NCBI GenBank assembly: GCA_963926475.1
Contig: CAWUXE010000007.1
Coordinates: 62,001 to 126,000, forward strand
Direction: 5' to 3'
DNA from: UBA2040 sp002384725
GTDB taxonomy: Bacteria > Bacteroidota > Bacteroidia > Flavobacteriales_D > Crocinitomicaceae
DNA: 64,000 bases
Part shown: piece after piece, positions 7,368 to 16,012 of the stretch
Layout of the letters: the number at the start of each line of letters is the position of its first letter
Position numbering within the stretch: position 1 is the first letter of the stretch
Notes under the pieces: generated by a model
What the model was told of the DNA's origin: nothing
Seen by the model: only the letters and a program-made list of their open reading frames with translations
Database searches by the model: none
Translations under genes and position numbers: made by a program

Positions 7368-8747
7368 ATGCGATTAAAACGTCTTCTTGCCTCCTTATTT
7401 TTCCTTGTCACCATTTGGACGCTATTTCTATTTGGCCGTTTTTTCGCCGTAGACAAACCCATAGAAAATCTAACGCACTTACCTGAAAATGCAATTTTCG
7501 CTATGCGTCTGGATGGTTCAGCAGCACTGAAAAGCACCTTGTTTTCAGTCTTACTCGAAGCGAATGATGCTGAGGTGATCAAAGTGATAAACGAGCAGAT
7601 CAACAAGAAATGGAAGAGAAAAGGGGTGAGTAAAAATTTGGGTATTGACTTTTTATCCGATATAGTAGTCTACGTTTTCCCTTTCGAAGGGGAACAAATG
7701 TTGGGTATGAGTTATAATTTGACACGTCCTGATTTGATGCGGAAAAATGCACTAAGAGCACTCGATTCGGACCAATGCTATTCAATTAATGAAAATATTG
7801 GCGTTGTTTTGACCTATCTCGGGAAGAAAAAATTTGATTTCGAGAAAAAGGCACGTGCGATTAAAATGGCTCAAAAAATTGCTTTCACACCGATAAAGGG
7901 AGATTTAGCTGGTAAAATTGCTCAAAAAGAAACTACAAAACTCGTTCAAGTGACAAGTAGAGGAATGTTATACGGGTCTTCGACTTTATTTACGCGCACG
8001 GATGTTGATCTTACGCTTAATGAGCACTCCATGGTTTTAACGGGTCAACTCATTAAGAACTACGATGTAAAAGACATTTTCTTGAACAAAAATTACACTT
8101 TGATTCCATCTGGAATGCATTTCTACACCACACTCATACCGAAAAGTGTGCAGGATTCCTTGCATGCTATTTTGAAATCGAAAAGATTGGTACTTCCCGA
8201 AATAGAGGCAATAGCCGTGAATTATCGTGGAATGCACATAAATAATCCGAATGGTGTTTTGTTCCAATCGCCAGATATAGATATGGTGCTTAATTTTAAA
8301 GACTCGGTTGATTTCATTGCTGCACTGAAAAAGAGTAGTTTCCTAAAAGAATTACATTTCATGTTCAAATCCGAGAGCGTTATTACCAATGGCATAAAAG
8401 ATTTCTATATAACGAAGATTGACCCTCAAACCTATCTTTTTAGTTCAGAAAAGAATGCGAAAACGAAGATGAATCCACAAAACTGCCTCTTGAAGCTGGA
8501 TGGAAACTTGACAAACTTCACCAACATTACCGGCAACAAATGGTTCATGACATTTTTAAATGGTTTGCCGATCTATTTCAATTCGAAATCATTCTTCTCA
8601 AAAACGAAAAATATTAGTGTCACCGTCACCAATGCTGACGCGAAAAAAGCGACTCTCGAAGGGCGACTGGATTTTAAGGAGGAATATTCACCAATGAATG
8701 AAATCTTCAAGTACGCCGTTCAAAGCAATATTATCCGATTGAAGTAA
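7368..8747 (+). CDS. Membrane-anchored conserved hypothetical protein
   Basis: A 459-residue protein of unknown function. An N-terminal hydrophobic segment (residues 7-27, positive inside) acts as an uncleaved anchor or signal. The rest is a soluble, strand-rich domain, presumably periplasmic, with LPENAIFAMRLDGSAALKST near residues 38-57. That layout recalls large periplasmic proteins that begin by stating 'P-x-x-A' and contain repeated alpha/beta modules, but I cannot assign a family. It is basic overall. It is transcribed alone from its own promoter and its end overlaps the convergent metal-receptor gene by 17 nt. Confidence 0.75.
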   Translation: MRLKRLLASLFFLVTIWTLFLFGRFFAVDKPIENLTHLPENAIFAMRLDGSAALKSTLFSVLLEANDAEVIKVINEQINKKWKRKGVSKNLGIDFLSDIVVYVFPFEGEQMLGMSYNLTRPDLMRKNALRALDSDQCYSINENIGVVLTYLGKKKFDFEKKARAIKMAQKIAFTPIKGDLAGKIAQKETTKLVQVTSRGMLYGSSTLFTRTDVDLTLNEHSMVLTGQLIKNYDVKDIFLNKNYTLIPSGMHFYTTLIPKSVQDSLHAILKSKRLVLPEIEAIAVNYRGMHINNPNGVLFQSPDIDMVLNFKDSVDFIAALKKSSFLKELHFMFKSESVITNGIKDFYITKIDPQTYLFSSEKNAKTKMNPQNCLLKLDGNLTNFTNITGNKWFMTFLNGLPIYFNSKSFFSKTKNISVTVTNADAKKATLEGRLDFKEEYSPMNEIFKYAVQSNIIRLK

Positions 8748-9498
8748 GCAGCTGTTGAAAATAGTCGGTCGCTTTCAATAAACGCGATCCATACCATGAA
8801 AAGATTTCCCCATCGACAAAAAGGACTTTTGCTTTTGGGAATTTCTTTTGAATTTCATCCATATCCGCTGGTTTAAAAGGATAAGGTTCCGAACTGAGTA
8901 GAATGATATCAATCTCATCATTCACTTCGCCCAACAATGGATAACGACTACCCGATGCACGATTTATGAATCCGCATTTCTCGAGCATATCCGAAATAAA
9001 AGTATCTGCTCCAGCTAACATCCAAGGATCTTTCCAAATGAAATAAAGTGCGGATTTCTTAGGTTGAAGCACTAAACGGTCAAATTTGACTTGAATCTGT
9101 TTCACCATTATTTTGGCTTGCTCTTCTTTGCGGACGATTTTCCCTAGTTCGACCATCATTTCGAAAGCATCGTCTAAAGTCTTAATGTCGCTCATCCAAA
9201 CGGGAGCAATCTGCTTTAAATCGTCGATATTCGCCTGATCGTTTTCTTCTTTGTTCCCGATTATTAAATCTGGACAAAGTTCTTTTACGCGACTAACCCT
9301 CGCATTTTTAGTGCCCCCAACGCGCGTTTTATTTCGAAACCATTCTTCCGGATGGACGCAAAACTTGGTAATTCCGACAACTTCGGCATCCAGACCAAGA
9401 TGATATAGAAATTCTGTTTGAGATGGAACCAAAGAAACGATACGCCGAACGGGAGTTTTAATCTCCAGTTCTCGCCCCATTTGATCCCTTACCTTCAT
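8731..9498 (-). CDS. Helical-backbone metal receptor (BtuF-like substrate-binding protein)
   Basis: A 255-residue member of the TroA/BtuF superfamily that binds metal complexes such as cobalamin or haem/siderophores. The N terminus has VRRIVSLVPSQTEFLYHLG (residues 17-35), the classic first lobe, followed by VVGITKFCVHP and later LCPDLIIGNKEEN. No obvious signal peptide is present at MKVRDQMGREL, unlike exported BtuF; cytoplasmic or non-classical versions are common in Bacteroidota. It starts 1 nt after the stop of the cystathionine beta-synthase-like gene, suggesting one transcript. No permease gene is nearby, so the ligand is unknown. Confidence 0.82.
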   Translation of the reverse strand: MKVRDQMGRELEIKTPVRRIVSLVPSQTEFLYHLGLDAEVVGITKFCVHPEEWFRNKTRVGGTKNARVSRVKELCPDLIIGNKEENDQANIDDLKQIAPVWMSDIKTLDDAFEMMVELGKIVRKEEQAKIMVKQIQVKFDRLVLQPKKSALYFIWKDPWMLAGADTFISDMLEKCGFINRASGSRYPLLGEVNDEIDIILLSSEPYPFKPADMDEIQKKFPKAKVLFVDGEIFSWYGSRLLKATDYFQQLLTSIG

Positions 9499-10860
9499 TT
9501 AAGCCAAAGAAGAAATGATATCGTATTTCGTAACGATGTGGAATTTTCCATCTGCCATTTCCACCAAAGCGGCCGGCGTTTGTTTGTTGATCAATTTCGA
9601 AACTTCTTCGATACTTGCCGACTCCTTCACGATAGGAAATGGAGCTTGCATGATAGACGAAATTGGCGCATCAATTACACTTGGGTTTTCAACCAACAAA
9701 TGATAAACGTGATTATCGTCGATAGAACCAACGAATTTATTGTCTTTCATCACTGGAATTTGCGAAATACCGAATTTCCGCATGGCTGCGACAGCGTGAG
9801 AAACCAATTCTTCTCCAAATAAGGTAACCAAAGGTTGATCTTCGTGCACTTTGATTAATTCTGAAGCCGTTTTGAATTCCTCTTCCAAGAAACCTCTCTC
9901 GCGCATCCAATCATCGTTGAACATCTTACCAAGATATCGACTTCCATGATCGTGGAACAAAACAACAACAACGTCGTCTGGTTTGAAAATGTCCTTCATC
10001 TGAAGAATACCTTTTATAGCTGCACCAGCCGAATTACCAACAAAGATTCCTTCTTCGCGTGCAATTTTCCGTGTGTAAACAGCTGCATCTTTATCCGTTA
10101 CTTTTTCAAAATGATCGATTACGTCAAAATCAACATTTTCGGGTAAAATGTCTTCACCTATTCCCTCTGTGATATAGGGATAGATTTCGTTTTCATCGAA
10201 AATACCAGTTTCCTTGTACTTTTTAAATACCGAACCATAGGTGTCGATTCCTAATATTTTGATATTTGGATTCTTCTCTTTTAAATATTTCCCAACACCT
10301 GAAATCGTTCCTCCTGTTCCAACTCCAACTACAAAATGGGTTATTTTCCCTTCAGTTTGTTCCCAAATTTCAGGTCCTGTCGATTCGTAATGTGCAATAG
10401 CGTTTGACGGATTATCGTATTGATTCACATACCATGAATTTGGAATTTCAACCGCTAAACGTTTTGAAACGCTATAATATGATCGAGGATCAGACGGTTC
10501 AACTGCCGTAGGACAAACCACAACTTCTGCTCCAACAGCGCGTAGAATATCCATTTTTTCTTTGGACTGTTTGTCATTTAACACACAAATTAATTTGTAT
10601 CCTTTGATAATTGCACCAAGTGCCAATCCCATTCCTGTATTTCCAGAGGTTCCTTCGATTATTGTTCCACCAGGCTTCAATCGTCCATCAGCTTCAGCAT
10701 CCTCGATCATTTTAATTGCCATTCGGTCCTTTACAGAGTTGCCAGGATTCGTTGTCTCAACCTTAGCAAGAACCAATGCTGGAACGTCTTTTGTGAGTTT
10801 ATTTAAACGAACCAATGGAGTGTTTCCTATAGTTCCAAGGATATCTTTATAGAATTTCAT
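9499..10860 (-). CDS. Cystathionine beta-synthase-like PLP enzyme with C-terminal CBS domains
   Basis: A 453-residue enzyme. The catalytic part is residues 1-330: IGNTPLVRLNKL at 11-22, the PLP lysine K44 in NSVKDRM, the TSGNTG phosphate loop near residue 70, and GVGTGGTISG near 177-186. Two CBS domains follow at about 335-453 (SQIPVMKDNKFVGSIDD is typical). This layout is that of cystathionine beta-synthase, which joins serine and homocysteine, though O-acetylserine sulfhydrylase activity is possible. The CBS pair probably senses adenosyl ligands (family knowledge). It is first gene of a two-gene unit with the metal receptor. Confidence 0.9.
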   Translation of the reverse strand: MKFYKDILGTIGNTPLVRLNKLTKDVPALVLAKVETTNPGNSVKDRMAIKMIEDAEADGRLKPGGTIIEGTSGNTGMGLALGAIIKGYKLICVLNDKQSKEKMDILRAVGAEVVVCPTAVEPSDPRSYYSVSKRLAVEIPNSWYVNQYDNPSNAIAHYESTGPEIWEQTEGKITHFVVGVGTGGTISGVGKYLKEKNPNIKILGIDTYGSVFKKYKETGIFDENEIYPYITEGIGEDILPENVDFDVIDHFEKVTDKDAAVYTRKIAREEGIFVGNSAGAAIKGILQMKDIFKPDDVVVVLFHDHGSRYLGKMFNDDWMRERGFLEEEFKTASELIKVHEDQPLVTLFGEELVSHAVAAMRKFGISQIPVMKDNKFVGSIDDNHVYHLLVENPSVIDAPISSIMQAPFPIVKESASIEEVSKLINKQTPAALVEMADGKFHIVTKYDIISSLA

Positions 10861-10877
10861 GCGATTTTATTTGAGGG

Positions 10878-10885
10878 CAAAGGTA
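10878..10885 (-). promoter_or_regulatory. -7 box of the cystathionine beta-synthase-like operon
   Basis: Minus strand 10885-10878 reads TACCTTTG, a perfect TAnnTTTG, 17 nt before the ATG at 10860. Confidence 0.6.
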
Positions 10886-10970
10886 CCGTTTTATTAGAAA
10901 TAATTACATGAAGGAGTAGATTTGAAAATTATAAATTGCATTGGCAGGCAGGAATGCAACACAAGATATA

Positions 10971-11004
10971 TTCTGCTGGCTAGGCCTCCCGAAATCCAGC
11001 AGAA
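10971..11004. promoter_or_regulatory. Perfect 9-bp inverted repeat before the cupredoxin cluster promoter
   Basis: Arms TTCTGCTGG (10971-10979) and CCAGCAGAA (10996-11004) are exact complements with a 16-nt spacer. The right arm ends 5 nt before a -7-like box TATATTTA (11010-11017), itself 32 nt before the ATG at 11050. The position fits a repressor or activator operator straddling the -33 region; it cannot be a terminator of a plus-strand gene because the upstream gene is divergent. Confidence 0.5.
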
Positions 11005-11049
11005 AGTCTTATATTTACGATTGCAACTGTTTACAAAACACATGTAACT

Positions 11050-11745
11050 ATGAAAAAAATATTACTTGGAATCTCATTTATTATTCTTGGAGTTGGCACC
11101 ACAACTGCACAAAACTTCAATTATCCTGTTGGACAACATTTAGTTAAAGATGTAGTTAATGAAAACTATGAATCATATCATATAGATATTGAAACGGATG
11201 TACCACAGGCTATTCATTACAAATGGACATTAATTTCAAACACCTTTCCTTCGGCTTGGAGTTATTCTTTATGTGATTATACCAACTGTGCTGTCGGTGT
11301 GCCGCCAAACGGCAGTATGACGCCAATAACATTGAATGATGCGAATAATGGTGCCAATGGATTTTTTACAATTAATCTAACTGTAGGCCAAAATTATGGT
11401 CATGGAAAGGTTGAAATCTATATTTATGATGCTAATGATATCACTTTTGGTGATACTGTTTCTTGGGATGTAACTTGGATTGCTCCTGCGGCTCTTAACG
11501 AAAATGTGCTTACCAATACCTTGATTTATCCAAATCCTATTAACGATGTATTAAAAATAGAAAATCCAGAAAGTTCTATTCAGAACGTGCAAATAGTAAC
11601 TATGTCTGGAGAATTGGTCTATGCATCAAATTATAATTCCAACGCAGTTTCTATTGAAACAAGTCACTTGAACTCGGGTATTTACATATTAAAATTGGAG
11701 TTGGAAAACGGTTCACTTGTTCGACAAAAAGTGGTAGTTAAATAA
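11050..11745 (+). CDS. Secreted T9SS type A sorting-domain protein
   Basis: A 231-residue exported protein. It has a signal peptide at 1-20 (GVGTTTAQ) and a strand-rich domain of about 125 residues with the motif WSYSLCDYTNCAVGVPP. The 80-residue type A sorting domain begins at LIYPNPINDVLKIENP and ends QKVVVK. The middle domain looks like an Ig/cupredoxin-type beta sandwich, but I see no complete copper ligand set (only NYGHGKVEI supplies a histidine). It is first of three genes encoding exported proteins, the next two having copper-oxidase motifs, so it may be part of a secreted redox complex (inference from context). Confidence 0.85.
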   Translation: MKKILLGISFIILGVGTTTAQNFNYPVGQHLVKDVVNENYESYHIDIETDVPQAIHYKWTLISNTFPSAWSYSLCDYTNCAVGVPPNGSMTPITLNDANNGANGFFTINLTVGQNYGHGKVEIYIYDANDITFGDTVSWDVTWIAPAALNENVLTNTLIYPNPINDVLKIENPESSIQNVQIVTMSGELVYASNYNSNAVSIETSHLNSGIYILKLELENGSLVRQKVVVK

Positions 11746-11776
11746 TTAGAATTTACCTTTATTTTTCTCCTTGCGA

Positions 11777-12625
11777 ATGATTCGACTTGGTCTATTATTT
11801 CTTTTTTTAACGAGTGTAAGCCTTCAAGTTGTTGCGAACCAAGTTGAGGATACTGTTTACATCAATAGAGGTCTTTTTACAACAATTCAAGGGTCACAAT
11901 TTGATTATTTGGCTTTTAATTCTTCCACTTTATTTTCCAATGAAAATAGTCGTTTTGTTGTTTCATTGAACGACACATTGGTTCTGACCGTAATAAATAA
12001 CGACAGTATTCAACATGGTTTTTCAGTTAAAAACACGTCGATAAATTTCAATCTTGCAGTTGGCGGAATGAATACCTTTTCTTTTTCGCAATCTTCGGCT
12101 ACTCCGTTTGTTTATTTCGATCCTTTGGATGAGAATACTTATTTAGGTTTAGCTGGTATCATCGTTTTTACTGATTTCAGTAAAAACTTTTTTTGGAACA
12201 TGAAAGATCATCAAGCAAGCTGGAATGACTCCATAAGTGCTGGTGGAAGTGTTAATTGGAATGATTATTACCCTAATTATTTTACGATAAACGGCAAAAG
12301 CAATCCAGATATCAACCTAGATACAAATGCGCGGGTAACAGGAAATGTTGGCGATACCATGTACATTTATATGGCCAATACGGGTCATTCCATTCATTCA
12401 ATTCATTTTCATGGCTATCATGCTGAGATTATTTTTTCGAGCGAAAATAGTATGCACGTTGGAAGATCCAAAGATACTTTTCCTATACAACCAATGGAAA
12501 TCTCAGTTGTACGACTAGTTCCCAATCAGCCAGGCGAATATCCTGTTCATGATCACAACCTCGTTGCTGTGAGTGGCGGGAATTATTATCCAAATGGCAT
12601 GTTTTTAACTATGTTGATCAATTAA
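11777..12625 (+). CDS. Secreted cupredoxin / multicopper-oxidase-like protein
   Basis: A 282-residue exported protein with an N-terminal signal peptide (LFLFLTSVSLQVVANQ). Two cupredoxin-like domains are visible. The second has GHSIHSIHFHGYHAEI (about residues 205-220), which contains the HxH pair of multicopper oxidases, and later PVHDHNLVAVSGG, giving further His ligands. A blue-copper cysteine (the HCH motif) is missing, so an intact T1/trinuclear centre is unlikely. It has no C-terminal sorting domain. The ATG at 11777 is preferred to an in-frame TTG at 11771. A -7-like box TACCTTTA (11754-11761) could give it a separate promoter. It lies 4 nt before the full multicopper oxidase. Confidence 0.8.
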   Translation: MIRLGLLFLFLTSVSLQVVANQVEDTVYINRGLFTTIQGSQFDYLAFNSSTLFSNENSRFVVSLNDTLVLTVINNDSIQHGFSVKNTSINFNLAVGGMNTFSFSQSSATPFVYFDPLDENTYLGLAGIIVFTDFSKNFFWNMKDHQASWNDSISAGGSVNWNDYYPNYFTINGKSNPDINLDTNARVTGNVGDTMYIYMANTGHSIHSIHFHGYHAEIIFSSENSMHVGRSKDTFPIQPMEISVVRLVPNQPGEYPVHDHNLVAVSGGNYYPNGMFLTMLIN

Positions 12626-12629
12626 TCAG

Positions 12630-13874
12630 ATGTTAAAAAAGATATCCCATATTCTTTTCCTGCTGTTCCTGGCGAATATATTAAGCGCCCAAAACACTGT
12701 AAACATTTCTCTGATTGCTCGAAATACGGGTCAAAAAGTTCTCGCCAACCAAGATACAGTGCGCGTTTTTGGATTTGCAACATCCTTGTCTGTACAACCC
12801 AATGTACCTGGACCGACCATCATCGCGCAAGAGGGAGATTCCGTTCACATTGATGTTTGGAATGTTTCGCAAGGCGCTCCTCATACCATTCATTTACATG
12901 GTTTGGATGTAGACCAGCAAAACGATGGTGTTCCCCACCTGTCCTTCGATATTCCACATATGCAGCATGGGTATTACCATTTTAAGGCTCCTCACGCTGG
13001 AACATATCTGTATCATTGCCACGTCGCTTCAACTATTCATGTTCAGGCGGGCATGTATGGATTGATTATTATCAAACCTACAAATGGTGGAAATATGACA
13101 TGGAATGGTGGATACGACTATATTCAAGAAAAGTCGTTTATGTTGTCTGAAATAGATACCAATTGGCATACGGATAGTGTTCTACTCCATGATCATGACA
13201 CGTCAGTTGCCATTCATATTTTGGAAATTTTAGATTATAAACCTCAATTTTTTCTTATCAATGGCTTCTCCGACAATCAATTGGTTAGTGAAAATCAACA
13301 GTTAACTGCTGCCGTTAACGAGGTCGATTATATACGACTAGCCAACATTGGATTTTATGGTGTTCGTGTTATTTTTCCTGCAAATTTAAATGCAAAAATT
13401 ATTGATTCCGATGGTAGGCCATTCACCACTGTGGAACTTAGTGATACTGTCATGATACATCCAGGGGAAAGGTATGGTGTCTTGGTTGAATCGTTCGTGG
13501 AATTTCAAGACCAGATCAAATTCGAGTATTTTGACTTGAACACTCAAATTGTTGCGAACACACAGCTTATTCCTGTTACTGTTTCTGGTTTTTTAAATCT
13601 TGATAAAAATGCCTCAACAACTTCTTTTGAATTGGTGCCTAACCCTTTCACCCAAGAACTTGGTGTTTTTTACCACTCTGATATTGTTACCGAAGTATCA
13701 ATTGAAATATTTGATGTTCAAGGTCGAATAGTTGTTGAAAAGATCCAATTTGCCTGCACAACGGGTGACAACCAAATTGAAATAGGGAAATATCTAAAAG
13801 ATAAAGGCCAGTATTTAATTAAGGTGACTACGAAAGAAAATCAAAGTGAAATAAAGAAGGCGATTAAATTCTGA
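12630..13874 (+). CDS. Secreted multicopper oxidase with T9SS sorting domain
   Basis: A 414-residue exported protein with a signal peptide at 1-20 (LFLANILSAQ). The first cupredoxin domain has GPTIIAQEGDSV, then HTIHLHGLDVDQ (about 87-98) and AGTYLYHCHVASTIHVQAGM (about 125-144). The HxH and HCH motifs with a downstream Met are the copper ligands of a blue-copper/trinuclear site. A second domain of about 150 residues follows (RLANIGFYGVRVIFPANL). Residues 330-414 are a type A sorting domain (ELVPNPFTQELGVFY to KKAIKF). Likely an extracellular copper oxidase; substrate unknown. It is third gene of the cluster and convergent with dinB. Confidence 0.88.
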   Translation: MLKKISHILFLLFLANILSAQNTVNISLIARNTGQKVLANQDTVRVFGFATSLSVQPNVPGPTIIAQEGDSVHIDVWNVSQGAPHTIHLHGLDVDQQNDGVPHLSFDIPHMQHGYYHFKAPHAGTYLYHCHVASTIHVQAGMYGLIIIKPTNGGNMTWNGGYDYIQEKSFMLSEIDTNWHTDSVLLHDHDTSVAIHILEILDYKPQFFLINGFSDNQLVSENQQLTAAVNEVDYIRLANIGFYGVRVIFPANLNAKIIDSDGRPFTTVELSDTVMIHPGERYGVLVESFVEFQDQIKFEYFDLNTQIVANTQLIPVTVSGFLNLDKNASTTSFELVPNPFTQELGVFYHSDIVTEVSIEIFDVQGRIVVEKIQFACTTGDNQIEIGKYLKDKGQYLIKVTTKENQSEIKKAIKF

Positions 13875-13881
13875 TTTCCAA

Positions 13882-14952
13882 TCAAAAATGTAAGGTCATC
13901 TGCGTCTCTGCCTTCACAGGCAGATCCAACTTATCAAATGAACTTAGGGAATACCCAATCAACCGCACAGGATTTTCCAAGGGCAACATCTCGTTGTACA
14001 ATTCCACAGCAATTTCCATCAGGGCCTTTTCAGAATCTATTTCAGTTTCCACCGTTTTACTACGCGACAAAGTCTGAAAATCAGCGAATCGAATCTTTAG
14101 ACTTAAGGTTCTCCCCTTTTTGTCCGCTTTTACCTGTCGCGACCAAAGTGTTTTCAGTAATCGTTTCGCTTCTTCCCAAAGCAACATGTCATCGGAAATA
14201 TTTTCTCGAAAGGTATTTTCTACTCCAACGGATTTTCGCTCGTGCTCCGATCGAACTTCTCTGTTGTCTATTCCTCGCGCAATCTTAAAAAAGAATCCAC
14301 CTGATTTCCCGAAATATTTTTTCAATTCTTTTTCTGAAAAAGCTAACAAATCCTTGCCTTTAAAAATCCCAATTTCTTTCATCCGCTCTGCTGTAGCCTT
14401 TCCTACTCCATGAAACTTATGGATAGGTAATTGTTCTACATATACTTTTCCTTCTTCAGGAGTAATGACGAAAAGTCCATTCGGTTTGTCTTCGTCTGAC
14501 GCCAATTTAGCCAAGAATTTATTGTACGAAACTCCTGCTGAAGCGCGAAGACTCGTTGCATTAAAAATGTCCGTCTTAATCGACTGAGCGAGGAAAGTGG
14601 CCGAATTCATGCGCATTTTGTTCTCTGTAATGTCCAAATATGCTTCATCTAAAGACAAAGGTTCAATAATATCTGTGTACTGCTGAAAAACCGCTCGGAT
14701 TTGATTGGACACTTTTTTATACTCCTCAAATCTGGGTCGAACAAAAATCAATTCGGGACAAAGCTCTTTGGCACGTCTACCAATCATGGCGGAACGAACA
14801 CCAAATGTTCGTGCTTCGTAACTGGCGGCCGCGACGACACCTCTTTCTCCACCACCTCCTACTGCAACAGGCTTTCCTTTTAGTTCTGGATTATCTCGTT
14901 GCTCGACAGAAGCATAAAAGGCATCCATGTCGATATGTATAATCTTTCTCAA
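13882..14952 (-). CDS. dinB: DNA polymerase IV (Y-family), TTG start
   Basis: Error-prone translesion polymerase acting at stalled forks. From the TTG at 14952 it is 356 residues: LRKIIHIDMDAFYASVEQRD at 1-20 holds the first catalytic Asp, and EPLSLDEAYLDIT (about 97-109) holds the second acidic pair. Two helix-hairpin-helix motifs near 165-195 precede the little-finger domain, and the C terminus ETQMTLHF is a sliding-clamp binding motif. The TTG start is chosen because it lies just after the terC stop and gives the exact family N terminus; a GTG at 15009 would add 19 non-homologous residues overlapping terC. A second Y-family gene lies at 28747. Confidence 0.9.
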   Translation of the reverse strand: MRKIIHIDMDAFYASVEQRDNPELKGKPVAVGGGGERGVVAAASYEARTFGVRSAMIGRRAKELCPELIFVRPRFEEYKKVSNQIRAVFQQYTDIIEPLSLDEAYLDITENKMRMNSATFLAQSIKTDIFNATSLRASAGVSYNKFLAKLASDEDKPNGLFVITPEEGKVYVEQLPIHKFHGVGKATAERMKEIGIFKGKDLLAFSEKELKKYFGKSGGFFFKIARGIDNREVRSEHERKSVGVENTFRENISDDMLLWEEAKRLLKTLWSRQVKADKKGRTLSLKIRFADFQTLSRSKTVETEIDSEKALMEIAVELYNEMLPLENPVRLIGYSLSSFDKLDLPVKAETQMTLHF

Positions 14953-14962
14953 AATGTGGAAA

Positions 14963-15907
14963 TTATGCTTTTTCGTGTCGTGCTTTGTAAATAGAAAAAA
15001 TGACGCCACCGACCAAACAACCTAAAATCGTGAACAAACTGATTGGTGTCGAAATTTTATAGAAATGAACAATCAACATTTTTGTTCCAACGAAAAGTAA
15101 AACACCGATTAAAGCGTATTTCATGTAATGGAATTTGTCCATCATGCCGGCCAAAAAGAAATACAAGTTTCTCAATCCCAAAATGGCAAAAATATTAGAA
15201 GTGAAAACAATAAACGGATCTTTTGTTATGGAGAAGATAGCGGGAATGGAATCGACGGCAAAAATGATATCGGAAAATTCCACAACAATCAAAGCAGCGA
15301 AAAAAGCCGTTGCGACACGTTTTCCATTGTGAACAAAAAAGTAGCGACCATCACGAATTGTCCAATCGATCTTAACCACTTTCGATAATAAACGAACAGC
15401 AATTCCTTCCTTAAAATCTTCACTTTCTTCCTTTTCGAATATCATTTTCAACGCGGAATAGACCAGAATTCCTCCAAAGACATAGGTAATCCATTCAAAG
15501 TTGTGGACCAATGCAGCACCAACCAAAATCATGATTAATCGAAAAACAACGGCACCAATAATTCCCCAAAACAAGATGTTGTGTTGAAATTTACCTTCGA
15601 TCTTAAAATATTTAAAGACGAGCGCGATAACGAAAATATTATCCAAACTCAAAGATTCCTCAATTAAATAACCAGTATAATAATCGAGCATGGCCTGTCC
15701 AGGTGGTGTGTTTAGTTTGTTGATTTCAAACCAATTGACATCATAAATCCAATAAACGACTATACCAAAAAGAAGCGCCAAGGTGACCCAAATGGATGCC
15801 CATTTCAATGACTCCTTCATGGAAACCTTATGATTTTCTTTGTGAAAAACTCCTAAATCTAGAGCTAGAAGTGCGAAAACAAGAATTAAAAATAAAATCC
15901 AAATCAT
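14963..15907 (-). CDS. TerC family integral membrane protein
   Basis: About 314 residues with seven or more hydrophobic helices. The TerC signature is seen in LSLDNIFVIALVF (about residues 70-82) and FSDIIFAVDSIPAIFSIT (about 205-222), two acidic residues within membrane helices thought to bind metal. Family members handle metal (Mn, or tellurite resistance) at the cytoplasmic membrane. The ATG at 15907 (MIWILFLILV) is preferred to an in-frame TTG at 15940. dinB follows 10 nt after its stop, so the two are probably co-transcribed. Confidence 0.92.
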   Translation of the reverse strand: MIWILFLILVFALLALDLGVFHKENHKVSMKESLKWASIWVTLALLFGIVVYWIYDVNWFEINKLNTPPGQAMLDYYTGYLIEESLSLDNIFVIALVFKYFKIEGKFQHNILFWGIIGAVVFRLIMILVGAALVHNFEWITYVFGGILVYSALKMIFEKEESEDFKEGIAVRLLSKVVKIDWTIRDGRYFFVHNGKRVATAFFAALIVVEFSDIIFAVDSIPAIFSITKDPFIVFTSNIFAILGLRNLYFFLAGMMDKFHYMKYALIGVLLFVGTKMLIVHFYKISTPISLFTILGCLVGGVIFSIYKARHEKA

Positions 15908-16012
15908 GGGAAACGAGCTCTTTTGAAAATAAGTATTCAAATATAATTAAACTCCATTGTTAATCGCTGAAAGCATGAATTATTCCTATTTTTACACTTC
16001 AATAAACTCAGC

